A stretch of DNA of 64,000 nt from Tianweitania aestuarii (GCF_018457165.1 NZ_JAFMNX010000002.1:124001-188000), one strand, 5' to 3'. Numbered from the stretch's first letter, positions 27,405 to 36,537 are shown. The notes: generated by a model from the sequence alone, not told the origin. Translations and numbers: made by a program.

Positions 27405-28247
27405 ATGGACAAGCGTGACCTCTCTGCCCTCTTCCGTGAGCGTTTGAAGATCCTGCTTCAGCGCTCGAGCCTCAACCAGTCCGCTTTTGCCGCCAAGGTC
27501 GGGCTGGACCGCTCGGCGCTGTCCCAGCTCATGTCGGGCGCAACGACGCGGCTTCCGCGCGCTGAAACGCTTTTGAACATCGCGGCCGAGCACAAGGTTT
27601 CGCTCGATTGGCTGATGGGGCTGAGCCAGGACGAAGGAGCGACGGGCGAGCTGCGCGTCAACATGGAGATGGAAGAAGGTCTCGGCGGCAATGATCGCGC
27701 GCTGCTTGCCCGCTGGCATGCGGAAGCGGCAGGCACCAAGATCCGCTATGTGCCGGCTGGCATGCCCGACCTTCTGCGCACCGAAGCGCTGATCGCCTAT
27801 GAATCCTCGCGCACGCATCGCAACAGCGAGATCCAGATCGATGAAACGCTATCGCGCCTGGATTACAACCGCCGACCGGAAACAGACATGGAAGTCTGCA
27901 TGCCCCGGCACACGCTCGAGATCTTCGCGCGCGGCATGGGCATGTGGACGGACTTCCCAGCGCCCGAGCGCAAGGCGCAGCTGGCCCATATGGCGCGGCT
28001 GCTCGACGATCTTTATCCAAGCTTCCGGCTATTTCTTTATGACGGGCTCGAGCGTTACTCGATACCTTATACCGTGTTCGGATCGATCCGGGCGGCGATC
28101 TATGTTGGCGACATGTATCTGGTGCTCAATGCCACAGAGCCGGTGCGCACGCTGACGCGCCACTTCGATACGCTGATCCGCTCGGCACAGGTCCATGCCC
28201 ATGAAGCGGCGGGCTTCGCGCGTTCGCTGCACGACCAGCTTGCTTGA
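27405..28247 (+). CDS. XRE-family transcriptional regulator with large C-terminal sensor region
   Basis: 280 residues. The helix-turn-helix is N-terminal (RLKILLQRSSLNQSAFAAKVGLDRSALSQLMSGATTRLPRAETLLNIA, about 13-60). The remaining ~200 residues form an undefined domain with DMEVCMPRHTLEIFARGMGMW and PSFRLFLYDGLERYSIPYTVFG, presumably ligand binding. It is divergent from the desaturase gene and 55 bp upstream of the homocysteine methyltransferase gene. Autoregulation through the TGCGCA cluster is plausible. I cannot name its effector. Confidence 0.85.
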   Translation: MDKRDLSALFRERLKILLQRSSLNQSAFAAKVGLDRSALSQLMSGATTRLPRAETLLNIAAEHKVSLDWLMGLSQDEGATGELRVNMEMEEGLGGNDRALLARWHAEAAGTKIRYVPAGMPDLLRTEALIAYESSRTHRNSEIQIDETLSRLDYNRRPETDMEVCMPRHTLEIFARGMGMWTDFPAPERKAQLAHMARLLDDLYPSFRLFLYDGLERYSIPYTVFGSIRAAIYVGDMYLVLNATEPVRTLTRHFDTLIRSAQVHAHEAAGFARSLHDQLA

Positions 28248-28250
28248 CCG

Positions 28251-28272
28251 GACATAAAGATTTCTTTATGTC
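28251..28272 (+). promoter_or_regulatory. Perfect 10+10 bp palindrome upstream of the homocysteine methyltransferase gene
   Basis: GACATAAAGA, a 2-bp spacer, then TCTTTATGTC: a perfect AT-rich dyad 31 bp before the ATG of the methyltransferase. The loop would be too short for a terminator, so a dimeric repressor site is more likely. The AAAGAtnTCTTT core looks like sites of ArsR-type S-adenosyl-homocysteine/methionine regulators as I recall them from alphaproteobacteria; that link is tentative. Confidence 0.5.
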
Positions 28273-28302
28273 TTCTTCAACCTCAAGACATCGGAGACCA
28301 TC

Positions 28303-29316
28303 ATGGCCAATCCGCTCGATACACTGATCGCGGAAAAGGGCGTTCTGCTTGCCGACGGCGCAACAGGCACGAACCTTTTCAACATGGGTCTGGAATCCGG
28401 CGAAGCACCGGAACTGTGGAACGAGACACAGCCGGAAAAGATCGCCGACCTGCATCAGGGCTTCGTGGATGCGGGCGCCGATATCATCCTCACCAACTCT
28501 TTCGGTGGCACGCGTCACCGTTTGAAGCTGCATCACGCGCAGGACCGTGTGCATGAACTCAACAAGCAGGCGGGGCTGATCGCGCGTTCGGTTGCCGAAA
28601 AGGCCGGTCGCCCGGTGATCGTTGCCGGTTCGGTCGGGCCGACGGGCGAATTGCTCGAGCCGCTTGGCGCGTTGACCTATGACCAGGCCGTCGAAGCCTT
28701 CGTAGAACAGCTGGAAGGCCTGAAGGCGGGCGGCGTGGACGTAGCGTGGATCGAAACCATGTCGGCACCGGCGGAAGCACGGGCGGCGGCAGACGCGGCC
28801 ATCAAGGTCGGCCTGCCCTATACCTACACCGTGTCCTTCGACACGGCCGGCCGCTCCATGATGGGCCTGCACCCCAAGGACATTCACGGCGTGGCGGACG
28901 GACTTGCACAGGCACCGGAAGCGGTCGGCGCCAATTGCGGCGTTGGTGCCTCCGACATCCTGTCTTCGCTGCTGGACATGACCGCTGCGCGCCCCGACGC
29001 CAAGATCATCGTGAAGGGCAATTGCGGCATTCCCGAATTCCACGGCACCGACATCCATTATTCCGGCACGCCGGAGCTGATGGCGGATTATGCGCGTCTT
29101 GCCATGGACGCTGGTGCAACGATCATCGGCGGGTGCTGCGGGACGTCCTTCGGCCACCTGAAGGCGATGCGTGACGCCATCGACGGGCACAGCAAAGCCG
29201 AGCGTCCCACGGTGGAAACGATCACCAGCCGCATCGGGCCGCTTCGCAACAAGCAGGCCGATGAAAGTGGCGCCGCATCCGGCAATGAAGGCGGCCGCCG
29301 TCGCCGCCGTGGCTAA
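28303..29316 (+). CDS. bmt: Homocysteine S-methyltransferase family protein, probably betaine-homocysteine methyltransferase
   Basis: 337 residues forming the Zn-dependent homocysteine S-methyltransferase barrel. Zinc ligands are Cys212 in GANCGVG and Cys278-Cys279 in GGCCGT. LLADGATGTNLF and LTNSFGGTRHRL match betaine-homocysteine enzymes. It would move a methyl from glycine betaine to homocysteine, giving methionine and dimethylglycine in the cytosol. The last ~20 residues are a Gly/Arg tail (GNEGGRRRRRG) outside the catalytic fold, like tails on three other enzymes of the region. An AT-rich palindrome lies in the promoter. Use of another methyl donor (S-methylmethionine) is possible. Confidence 0.88.
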   Translation: MANPLDTLIAEKGVLLADGATGTNLFNMGLESGEAPELWNETQPEKIADLHQGFVDAGADIILTNSFGGTRHRLKLHHAQDRVHELNKQAGLIARSVAEKAGRPVIVAGSVGPTGELLEPLGALTYDQAVEAFVEQLEGLKAGGVDVAWIETMSAPAEARAAADAAIKVGLPYTYTVSFDTAGRSMMGLHPKDIHGVADGLAQAPEAVGANCGVGASDILSSLLDMTAARPDAKIIVKGNCGIPEFHGTDIHYSGTPELMADYARLAMDAGATIIGGCCGTSFGHLKAMRDAIDGHSKAERPTVETITSRIGPLRNKQADESGAASGNEGGRRRRRG

Positions 29317-29374
29317 AGATTAAGGAACGGCAGCGACAAAGGGCCGTTAAGCTCCGCAAAAGGCGGAGACATTC

Positions 29375-30190
29375 ATGGAACAACACATCGCATCGGCAGC
29401 GCATGCAAGCCGGCCCTGGATCAAACCAATGGCGCGTGTCGGCTATACCGCACGCGGCATGGTTTACATGGTGATCGGCTGGCTCGCCCTTCTTTCGGGG
29501 CTGGGAGGCGGCGGTGGAACAACCGATTCCAAAGGCGCGGTTCAGACGCTGATGGCCAGCGGTCCCGGTTTGGTGATCGCGATCATCCTGATCCTCGGCC
29601 TGTTGTCCTATGCGCTGTGGCGGTTCATCCAGGCCGCACTCGATCCCGACGATCACGGGCTGTCGGCCAAGGGCACGGCGATCCGCATCGGCCTGGCGGC
29701 GTCGGGCATCACCTATCTCGGTTTGACCGCCTATACGTTCTCACTGTGGCGCGGCTCGGCTTCGGGCGGTGAAGGCGGCGCGGGTGCGTTTTCCGACTGG
29801 GTCACGGGTATTATCGGCGGAACGGCAGCGGCATTCGCGCTCGCCGCAATCCTGGCCGGTGTCGCGATCGCGCATTTCATCAAGGCGTGGAAGCGCGGCT
29901 ATGAAAAGTATATGGAGCTCGATGAGGACACCAAGACGAAGATCGCGCCCGTTGCCGTGACCGGCCTGGTGGCACGCGGTTCGATCTTTGTCGTGCTAGC
30001 CGTTCTGCTGTTTTATCACGGTTCACTTGCGGGCGAAGGCAAGCCCGGCACAGAAGATGCGCTCAACTTTATCCACGAATTGCCATTCGGCAGCGTGCTG
30101 CTGATCGCCGTTGCGGTCGGGCTGATCGCCTTTGCGCTTTATTCCTTTGCTGAAGCCGCATGGCGCAGGGTGGATCCAGTCGACGCCTGA
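29375..30190 (+). CDS. DUF1206 family membrane protein
   Basis: 271 residues with six membrane helices arranged as three repeated two-helix units. Each unit starts with a conserved 'R.G..A.G..Y' type motif: MARVGYTARGMVYMVIGW, IRIGLAASGITYLGLTAY and VTGLVARGSIFVVLAVLL. This is the DUF1206 layout. The function of the family is unknown. A hairpin terminator follows at 30200. It is preceded by 58 bp after the methyltransferase gene and could share its transcript. Confidence 0.85.
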   Translation: MEQHIASAAHASRPWIKPMARVGYTARGMVYMVIGWLALLSGLGGGGGTTDSKGAVQTLMASGPGLVIAIILILGLLSYALWRFIQAALDPDDHGLSAKGTAIRIGLAASGITYLGLTAYTFSLWRGSASGGEGGAGAFSDWVTGIIGGTAAAFALAAILAGVAIAHFIKAWKRGYEKYMELDEDTKTKIAPVAVTGLVARGSIFVVLAVLLFYHGSLAGEGKPGTEDALNFIHELPFGSVLLIAVAVGLIAFALYSFAEAAWRRVDPVDA

Positions 30191-30199
30191 CCAGACTTC

Positions 30200-30233
30200 G
30201 GGCGGGCGCGATCGACGCGCCCTGCCCTTGGTT
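30200..30233 (+). terminator. Terminator-like hairpin after the DUF1206 gene
   Basis: Stem GGGCGGGCGCG / CGCGCCCTGCCC with a 5-nt loop and one bulge, followed by TTGGTTTG. It lies 10 bp after the DUF1206 stop, between convergent genes. Confidence 0.65.
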
Positions 30234-30245
30234 TGACGTAGAGCT

Positions 30246-31001
30246 TCAGCTGGCGCTGGCGTCGGTATCCAACGTCTCGTTGAACAAGGTCAGCATACGC
30301 GTCCAGGCACGCTGGGCGCCTTGAGGGTCATAGATGTCGTGGTCCGACACGGCCCAGCCATGCTGCATGCCGACATAATTTTCGATGATGTGATCGACTT
30401 CCGCTTCGCGTAGCGCTAGCGCGAGCTTGGCGGACTGTTCCGGCGGGAAGCTCTTGTCGACGCCGGCCGAGCCGACATAAACGCGACCCTTGATCTTGTT
30501 GGCTGCCTTGTGCGGGCTGTCTTCGGCGTCGCTCGCAAGATTGCCACCGTGGAAGCTCGCAGCGGCCACGATGCGATCGGGACAATGCGCCGCAGCGTTG
30601 AGCGCCCGCGGACCGCCCATGCAGTAGCCGACAGCGCCGACCCGCGTCACGCCCTCGCCTTCCAGCGTTTGAAGAAACGCAGCCGTATCGCTGATCGTCA
30701 TGGCCTGCGTGGTGCCGCTCATGATGCCGCGCAATTCCTTGGCGGTGTCCTCGTTCTTGAACGCAGTCTTGGCGTCGAACGGACCATAAGGCGCATTGCG
30801 GTAGAACAGATCGGGGATCAGGGTGACATAGCCGGCATTGGCCAGGATCTCGCCTATCTCGCTCATCGCCGGACGCAGGCCGAAGGCGTCCATGTAAACG
30901 ATGACGCCGGTCTTCAGCGTTTCAGGACGGGTGTCGGGTCGAAACAGCCAGGCACCGGCCTCGCCATCGGCGGTCTTGATCTTGAGTTCGCTAAACGGCA
31001 T
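30246..31001 (-). CDS. Dienelactone hydrolase family protein
   Basis: 251-residue alpha/beta hydrolase. The nucleophile is Cys127 in GYCMGG, as in dienelactone hydrolase, with the catalytic His in GMQHGWAV near residue 215 and Asp in GVDKSFP. There is no signal peptide, so it is cytosolic. The gene has its own promoter region after the upstream lipoprotein terminator. True dienelactone substrates are not implied; the family acts on many esters. Confidence 0.88.
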   Translation of the reverse strand: MPFSELKIKTADGEAGAWLFRPDTRPETLKTGVIVYMDAFGLRPAMSEIGEILANAGYVTLIPDLFYRNAPYGPFDAKTAFKNEDTAKELRGIMSGTTQAMTISDTAAFLQTLEGEGVTRVGAVGYCMGGPRALNAAAHCPDRIVAAASFHGGNLASDAEDSPHKAANKIKGRVYVGSAGVDKSFPPEQSAKLALALREAEVDHIIENYVGMQHGWAVSDHDIYDPQGAQRAWTRMLTLFNETLDTDASAS

Positions 31002-31037
31002 CGGCCTCTCCTTGGTTTCGAACCAGTCTAAATAGCA

Positions 31038-31072
31038 AAAAGCCGCATCGCGGCGAGCGCGATGCGGCTTTT
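31038..31072 (-). terminator. Rho-independent terminator after the small lipoprotein gene
   Basis: Perfect 14-bp stem AAAAGCCGCATCGC / GCGATGCGGCTTTT with a 7-nt loop. On the minus strand the T side follows the stem, 20 bp after the lipoprotein stop. Confidence 0.88.
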
Positions 31073-31091
31073 GTTGAAGCGTCGTTGCAGC

Positions 31092-31256
31092 TTATTCGGC
31101 TGCCTGGGTCGGTACGCCGCGCTCGGTCTGCTCGGCAGTTGCGTTGGAGCCGCCCGACTGCGTGTCCATCTGGCTGCTGCTGCCACCCGTGCTCGTGCAA
31201 GCTGCGGTTGCGAGCATCATTACGGCGATGGCGGCGCTGGAAAGAATCTTCTTCAT
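31092..31256 (-). CDS. Small lipoprotein of unknown function
   Basis: 54 residues. Signal sequence MKKILSSAAIAVMMLATAAC ends in a clear lipobox (LATAAC), so the protein should be lipidated at Cys20. The mature part is short, Ser/Gly/Thr/Gln-rich (TSTGGSSSQMDTQSGGSNAT) and probably unstructured. AAGGGA sits 7 nt upstream of ATG 31256. A strong terminator follows. It is an independent unit between the methyltransferase genes. Confidence 0.8.
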   Translation of the reverse strand: MKKILSSAAIAVMMLATAACTSTGGSSSQMDTQSGGSNATAEQTERGVPTQAAE

Positions 31257-31394
31257 GATCAGGTCCCTTGAATATCTGGAGTAAAAAACATGGTCGTCGC
31301 AGCTACAATCATCCCGAGGCGCTGCGGTTCCCATAATGTGGCAGAATCTTGATTACGCTCCTGACAAATCGCTCAACCGAGACGCAGAACGAGA

Positions 31395-31427
31395 AAGCGC
31401 GCATGGCTTGAACAGCCACGCGCGCTT
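31395..31427 (-). terminator. Terminator-like hairpin after the second MttB gene
   Basis: 14-bp stem (one mismatch) AAGCGCGCATGGCT / AGCCACGCGCGCTT with a 5-nt loop at 31409-31413. On the minus strand it is followed by TCTCGTT, about 90 bp after the methyltransferase stop. Confidence 0.6.
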
Positions 31428-31517
31428 GTTTCGTCACTTCGGTCCGGAGAAGGCGCTTCTCCAGACTTCCTTGTGGATCAGTCCAGCCACTTTAGCCCGG
31501 CTGTCATCGGGCTCCTT

Positions 31518-33098
31518 TCAAGTGAAGGCGTCCGGCATGGACTCCTTCTTCCTGGCGATGAAGTCGTTGAGCCCGTCGGCGATACCCTGATCGAGATGCG
31601 GCGCCTCGTAGCTTTCGAGCCAGCGGCGCGCCAACTCGTTTGCGCGCTGCGGCGCCGTCTTCTCGCCTTCTGCCAGCCACTGCTCGTAGGAATTGTTGTC
31701 GGCGATGGAGGAGCGATAAAACGCGGACTGGAAGTTCGCCTGGGTGTGGTCGCAACCGAGATAATGGCTGCCGGGACCGACCTGGCGGATCGCATCCATG
31801 GCTTGGCCGTTTTCACTGAGATCGACGCCCTCTGCGAGCTTCTGCGCCATGCCGAGCTGATCCACGTCCATCATGAACTTCTCATAGCAGGACGCCAGAC
31901 CGCCTTCGAGCCAGCCTGCCGAATGCAGCACGAAGTTGGTGCCGGCCAGCAGCGTGGAGTTCAGCGTGTTGGCGCTTTCATAAGCCGCCTGCGCATCCGG
32001 AACCTTCGAAGCGCAGAGCGAGCCGCCGGTGCGGAACGGCAGACCGAGACGCCGCGCGAGCTGCGCCGCGCCGTAAGACACCAGCGAGGGTTCCGGCGTA
32101 CCGAAGGTCGGCGCGCCCGACTGCATGGAGATGGAGGATGCGAAGGTGCCGAACAGAACCGGCGCGCCGGGACGAACCAGCTGCGTGAAGGATGCGCCGG
32201 CGAGAACCTCGGCCAGAACCTGCGTCAGCGTGCCGGCAACCGTTACCGGGCTCATGGCGCCGGCCAGAATGAACGGCGTGACGATGCAAGCCTGGTTGTT
32301 GCGGGCATAGACCTTGGCCGCGCCCAGCATGGTCTCGTCGAACACCATCGGCGAGTTGGCATTGATCAGGTTGATGATGACGGTGTTCTCGTCAACGAAC
32401 TTGTCGCCAAACAGGATCTTCGCCATCGACACCGTGTCTTCCGCACGCTCCGGCGCGGTGACGGAGCCCATGAAGGGCTTGTCAGACAGGGTCATGTGGG
32501 CATGCACCATGTCGAGATGGCGCTTGTTGACCGGGACGTCGACGGGCTCGCAGACCGTGCCGCCCGAATGGTGGATCGACGGTGCGAGGTAAGCGAGCTT
32601 CACGAAGTTGCGGAAATCCTCGATCGTCGCATAGCGGCGATTGCCTTCGAGGTCGCGAACGAAGGGCGGGCCATAAACGGGAGCGAACACCGTCGCATTG
32701 CCGCCGATCTGCACCGAGCGTTCTGGATTGCGGGCATGCTGTGTGAACTGTGACGGAGCGGTCTTCAACAGCGAGCGACACAGGCCGCGCGGGAAATGAA
32801 CGCGCTCGCCCTTCACATCGGCGCCCGCTTCCTTCCACATGGCGAGCGCTTCGGCATCGTCACGAAACTCGATGCCGATCTCTTCGAGCACCGTGTCCGC
32901 ATTACGCTCGATCAGCGCCAGGCCTTCCTCGTTGAGGACCTCGAAGCTGTTGATCTTGCGCTTGATGTAAGTGAGCTGGGTGCCTGGTCCGCCACCGGTG
33001 CGGGCTGCGCGACGCGCTGCCGCTCCGCCGCTTGCACCGCGTCCCCGACGACCGCCGCCGGCAGCCGCATCCTGATCAGCCGCAACTGTATCGCTCAT
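31518..33098 (-). CDS. MttB-superfamily corrinoid methyltransferase, non-pyrrolysine, paralogue 2
   Basis: 526 residues, the same length as the other MttB homologue but clearly divergent. Core motifs are FTQHARNPERSVQIGGNATVFAP, CIVTPFILAGAMSPVTVAGTLTQ, TFGTPEPSLVSYGAAQLARRLGLPFRTGG and AIRQVGPGSHYLGCDHTQ. No in-frame amber codon. The first ~40 residues form a Gly/Arg/Ala-rich extension (AAGGGRRGRGASGGAAARR) ahead of the barrel. ATG 33098 has AGGAAAG upstream. It is divergent from the corrinoid protein gene, its likely methyl acceptor, across a 265-bp region with repeated TGTCGCAAAA-type sites. The substrate is probably glycine betaine or a related quaternary amine. Confidence 0.9.
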   Translation of the reverse strand: MSDTVAADQDAAAGGGRRGRGASGGAAARRAARTGGGPGTQLTYIKRKINSFEVLNEEGLALIERNADTVLEEIGIEFRDDAEALAMWKEAGADVKGERVHFPRGLCRSLLKTAPSQFTQHARNPERSVQIGGNATVFAPVYGPPFVRDLEGNRRYATIEDFRNFVKLAYLAPSIHHSGGTVCEPVDVPVNKRHLDMVHAHMTLSDKPFMGSVTAPERAEDTVSMAKILFGDKFVDENTVIINLINANSPMVFDETMLGAAKVYARNNQACIVTPFILAGAMSPVTVAGTLTQVLAEVLAGASFTQLVRPGAPVLFGTFASSISMQSGAPTFGTPEPSLVSYGAAQLARRLGLPFRTGGSLCASKVPDAQAAYESANTLNSTLLAGTNFVLHSAGWLEGGLASCYEKFMMDVDQLGMAQKLAEGVDLSENGQAMDAIRQVGPGSHYLGCDHTQANFQSAFYRSSIADNNSYEQWLAEGEKTAPQRANELARRWLESYEAPHLDQGIADGLNDFIARKKESMPDAFT

Positions 33099-33210
33099 CT
33101 TTCGCTTTCCTGAACTCGAAAACCGGGGCACCCTGAAGAACCGGCTCATAGACCTTTCCGGTGATGGTAGTCGAGCACCCCTGACGAAACGGTTTGGCTG
33201 CGCCAGCACG

Positions 33211-33315
33211 TGTCGCAAAATCGACAAGACTTTCAATCAGATTTCAGTCGCTTTCTTCTCGACGCGCGTCGCAAAATGACTATGCGTAAGCCGCACTTTG
33301 CGGAATAGACTATGC
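33211..33315. promoter_or_regulatory. Repeated GTCGCAAAAT and GACTATGC motifs in the MttB2 / corrinoid-protein divergent promoter
   Basis: GTCGCAAAAT is found at 33212-33221 and 33268-33277. The first copy is part of the dyad TGTCG CAAAAT CGACA (33211-33226). GACTATGC occurs at 33278-33285 and 33308-33315, 30 bp apart. All are in the 265 bp between the two divergent genes, as expected for shared control by one regulator. Confidence 0.45.
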
Positions 33316-33363
33316 AAGACTGCCTCGCTCGACCAAAGAGCGCCGCATGCCTGGGAGCACAGA

Positions 33364-34062
<699 letters not shown>

Positions 34063-34084
34063 GCTGATCGAAGGCATCCAGACA

Positions 34085-34121
34085 AAACAAAGGCCGCGAT
34101 CGAAATCGCGGCCTTTGTTTT
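34085..34121 (+). terminator. Bidirectional Rho-independent terminator after the corrinoid protein gene
   Basis: Perfect 16-bp stem AAACAAAGGCCGCGAT / ATCGCGGCCTTTGTTT with a CGAA tetraloop. It serves the corrinoid gene on the plus strand and the entericidin-like gene on the minus strand. Confidence 0.9.
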
Positions 34122-34169
34122 AGATGAACCGGCGGCGGCGGATCTCGCGGCGTCCGGTTCGGGCTTTAC

Positions 34170-34325
34170 TTACTGCGCAGCGTTCGAAACGTTGCGGCCA
34201 GCCGACTGCGTGGCGTTCACAGTGTTAGCAGTATCCGCACCCACACCGCGGATGGTGTTGGCACATGCAGCGGACATAAGCGCGGCGGCCAGAACAGCGA
34301 TGGTAGCAAAGCGCGACTTGGTCAT
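34170..34325 (-). CDS. Entericidin A/B family small lipoprotein
   Basis: 51 residues. MTKSRFATIAVLAAALMSAAC is a lipoprotein signal with lipobox MSAAC (Cys21). The mature peptide NTIRGVGADTANTVNATQSAG carries the ...T.rG.G.D...... pattern of entericidin-type lipoproteins, which include bacteriolytic toxin/antidote peptides of enterobacteria. GAGGGA is 6 nt before ATG 34325. The gene lies between the corrinoid and DUF1638 genes but reads in the opposite direction. A role in envelope stress is only inferred. Confidence 0.85.
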   Translation of the reverse strand: MTKSRFATIAVLAAALMSAACANTIRGVGADTANTVNATQSAGRNVSNAAQ

Positions 34326-34380
34326 TTATCGTCCCTCAGTTGTTTCAGCTCAAAAACGACAAACAAGCCGACTTGTTCCC

Positions 34381-35064
34381 ATGCGTCAGCGAAGAATCAG
34401 AAATAAAGTAGAAGCTGTTTCGAGCGAGGTGGCCGAGGGCTCACTTCCGGTCGCTGAACGCCTTCTGGTGATCGCCTGCGGCGCGATCGCGCGCGAGGTT
34501 CTGGCCGTCACGAAGCTGAACAAGCTTGCGGGTGTGGATCTCACCTGCCTGCCGGCTATCTGGCACGTTTACCCCGCAAAGATCGCACCGGCCATGCGCG
34601 AGCAGATAAGCCTGGCGCGGGAAAAGGGCTACCGCCGCATTCTTATCGGCTATGCCGAATGCGGCACCCAAGGCGAGTTGGACAAGATCTGCGAAGAAGA
34701 AGGCATCGAGCGCATCGAAGGCCCGCATTGTTACGCGTTCTTCAGCGGCAATAACCGCTTCATGGCCAGCACCGAAACCGAGTTCACCGCGTTTTACCTC
34801 ACCGACCTGATCACGCGCCAGTTCGAAGCCTTCGTGATCGAGCCGCTGAAGCTGGACAAGCATCCCGAACTTCGCGACATGGTGTTCGGGAACTACACCA
34901 AGGTCGTTTATCTCGCGCAGACAGATGATCCCGCCCTGCAGGAAAAAGCCAGATGGGCGGCCGATTATCTCGGGCTGGAATACGAGTATCGCTTTACCGG
35001 CTACGGTGACCTGGAACCAGCCCTGCAACGCGCTGCAGCAGTATCCTCTGCGCCAAGCCTGTGA
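34381..35064 (+). CDS. DUF1638 family protein of the corrinoid methyltransferase region
   Basis: 227 residues, cytosolic. DUF1638 marks are LLVIACGAIAREVLAV, LPAIWHVYPAKIAPAMREQI, RILIGYAECGTQGELDKICEEEGI and GPHCYAFFSGNNRFM. Five cysteines (33, 56, 94, 104, 117) and His62 lie within ninety residues and could bind metal, a cofactor or a corrinoid. The family recurs next to MttB-type methyltransferases, corrinoid proteins and RACo activators in many bacteria, but its activity is not established as far as I know. The first ~22 residues are a basic, low-complexity lead. Confidence 0.85.
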   Translation: MRQRRIRNKVEAVSSEVAEGSLPVAERLLVIACGAIAREVLAVTKLNKLAGVDLTCLPAIWHVYPAKIAPAMREQISLAREKGYRRILIGYAECGTQGELDKICEEEGIERIEGPHCYAFFSGNNRFMASTETEFTAFYLTDLITRQFEAFVIEPLKLDKHPELRDMVFGNYTKVVYLAQTDDPALQEKARWAADYLGLEYEYRFTGYGDLEPALQRAAAVSSAPSL

Positions 35065-35097
35065 GGATCGATTGGCCGGAAGGATGAAAGGACAATC

Positions 35098-35673
35098 ATG
35101 ATTCGTCGACTGTTTTTCGCCCTTGGTCTTATCGGGCTCGCAGCCTCTGTTGCCCAGGCTGATGGCGCCATCACCCGCATCATCACCAAGCAGGATGCAG
35201 CACGGCTGCAGAACTACGAGATAACCCGCAAGACCGCTCTCACCGATGCGCGGGAAAACGGCGACAAGCAGGACATCGACATCATCAACACCGTGATTAC
35301 CGAACGGTTGGCGCGTTTTGCCGGCTTCGATATGACCGGCGACTGGCAGTGCCGCACGATCAAGCTCGGCGGTGATCCTGCTGCCGTTGTGTATGGCTGG
35401 TTTAAGTGCCGCGTAACCGATGACGGCGCGGGCTGGTTTCTGAACAAGACCAGCGGATCACAACGCACACAGGGCCGGTTCTACGACGACAGCGACCACC
35501 GGTTGATCTATCTCGGCACGCAATTCGTGGCCGGCGAACAGCCAAAGCGCTATAAAACGGACGCAAAGGCCGATCAGGTCGGTTATGCCTTTCGAACGGC
35601 AAAGGGTTTTCGGATCGAGTTTCCCGAACCTGCGTTTGAATCGAAGCTCGATATTCTTGAATTGCGTCGATGA
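35098..35673 (+). CDS. Exported DUF4893 family protein
   Basis: 191 residues with a signal peptide (1-21: IRRLFFALGLIGLAASVAQA). The mature protein follows the DUF4893 pattern: ITKQDAARLQNYEITRKTALTDA, FAGFDMTGDWQCRTIKLGG, VVYGWFKCRVTDDGAGWFLNKTSGSQRTQGRFY and FRIEFPEPAFESKLDILELRR. Two cysteines (about 80 and 97) could form a disulfide in the periplasm. The function is unknown. It follows the DUF1638 gene after 33 bp, perhaps in one transcript. Confidence 0.83.
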   Translation: MIRRLFFALGLIGLAASVAQADGAITRIITKQDAARLQNYEITRKTALTDARENGDKQDIDIINTVITERLARFAGFDMTGDWQCRTIKLGGDPAAVVYGWFKCRVTDDGAGWFLNKTSGSQRTQGRFYDDSDHRLIYLGTQFVAGEQPKRYKTDAKADQVGYAFRTAKGFRIEFPEPAFESKLDILELRR

Positions 35674-35754
35674 TGCACGCGGGATTGTCGTGAACCTCTG
35701 CCATGATCCCTTTTACGGGGCTGGCCCGCTGCATTCCAGGAACCCACACGCCTC

Positions 35755-36426
35755 ATGATTGAAGACCCCGCCTTCGGGCCACACACGACCGAGGCTCCAC
35801 AGATCAAGCTGGAAGAAGAAGAAGCGCTGCCGCCGCGCTTGTCACAGGTTTTTCAGTCGCTCGCCGATAACGCCAACGGCCCCGTCACCGTGCGCCAGAT
35901 CCGCGACGCGTTGGGAGATCGCAGCTTCGCCACCCTTCTCATCTTCTTTGCCGCCATCAACTTGTTGCCCTTGCCGCCCGGCACCACCCTCGTGCTCGGC
36001 ATGCCGCTGATGATCGTTTCGGCGCAGATGGTGTGGGGCCGCAAGATCGCCTGGCTGCCGGAATTCATTCTCGTGCGCTCCGTTCAGGCCGAGCAGTTTC
36101 GTGCGCTGGCCGAACGCTTCATTCCCCGTCTTGTTTGGCTCGAGCGCTGGATCAAGCCGCGTGTCTGGCCCCTGCCCGATCGCTACGACGAGCGCGTCAT
36201 CGGCCTGCTTGCGCTCGTGATGGGCACGCTCGTGACCCTGCCGATCCCGCTCGGCAACTGGTTCCCCGCCTTGACCATCGCCCTCGCGGCTCTGGCCCTA
36301 TCCGAGCGCGATGGTGTTTTGCTCGGCGTGGCCTGCGCAGCGGGCGCATTTTCCGTTGTTCTGATCGTGGCGCTGGCCGGCACGGTCACCTATGCGCTGC
36401 AGGCTGTTTCAGCCTGGTTCTGGTAA
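35755..36426 (+). CDS. exoD: ExoD-family inner membrane protein
   Basis: 223 residues. The soluble N-terminus (1-50) is acidic (IKLEEEEALPPRLSQVFQSLAD). It is followed by helices including the ExoD signature RSFATLLIFFAAINLLPLPPGTTLVLGMPLMIVSAQMVWGR and PRLVWLERWIKPR. ExoD affects exopolysaccharide production and alkaline growth in Sinorhizobium; its molecular role is not known. The gene sits among one-carbon genes without obvious functional link. Confidence 0.88.
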   Translation: MIEDPAFGPHTTEAPQIKLEEEEALPPRLSQVFQSLADNANGPVTVRQIRDALGDRSFATLLIFFAAINLLPLPPGTTLVLGMPLMIVSAQMVWGRKIAWLPEFILVRSVQAEQFRALAERFIPRLVWLERWIKPRVWPLPDRYDERVIGLLALVMGTLVTLPIPLGNWFPALTIALAALALSERDGVLLGVACAAGAFSVVLIVALAGTVTYALQAVSAWFW

Positions 36427-36537
36427 AACCAGCCAAAGCCAGTCACGTCGCTTTTGAATGCGCCCACGTCGTCGCATAACAAGCGGCAGACAAGGACATA
36501 CTGCAACGTCAACCCCAAGACGCAGAGGGCGTAAAGC

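Noticed and set aside
28248-28302. SAM or cobalamin riboswitch before the homocysteine methyltransferase or corrinoid genes
   Set aside because: The leader is only 55 bp with a simple palindrome; no conserved SAM-II or B12-box structure was recognised here or before the corrinoid gene.
31473-32753. 426-residue open frame on the plus strand, antisense to the second MttB gene
   Set aside because: Basic, repetitive composition without motifs; fully covered by a well supported gene on the other strand.
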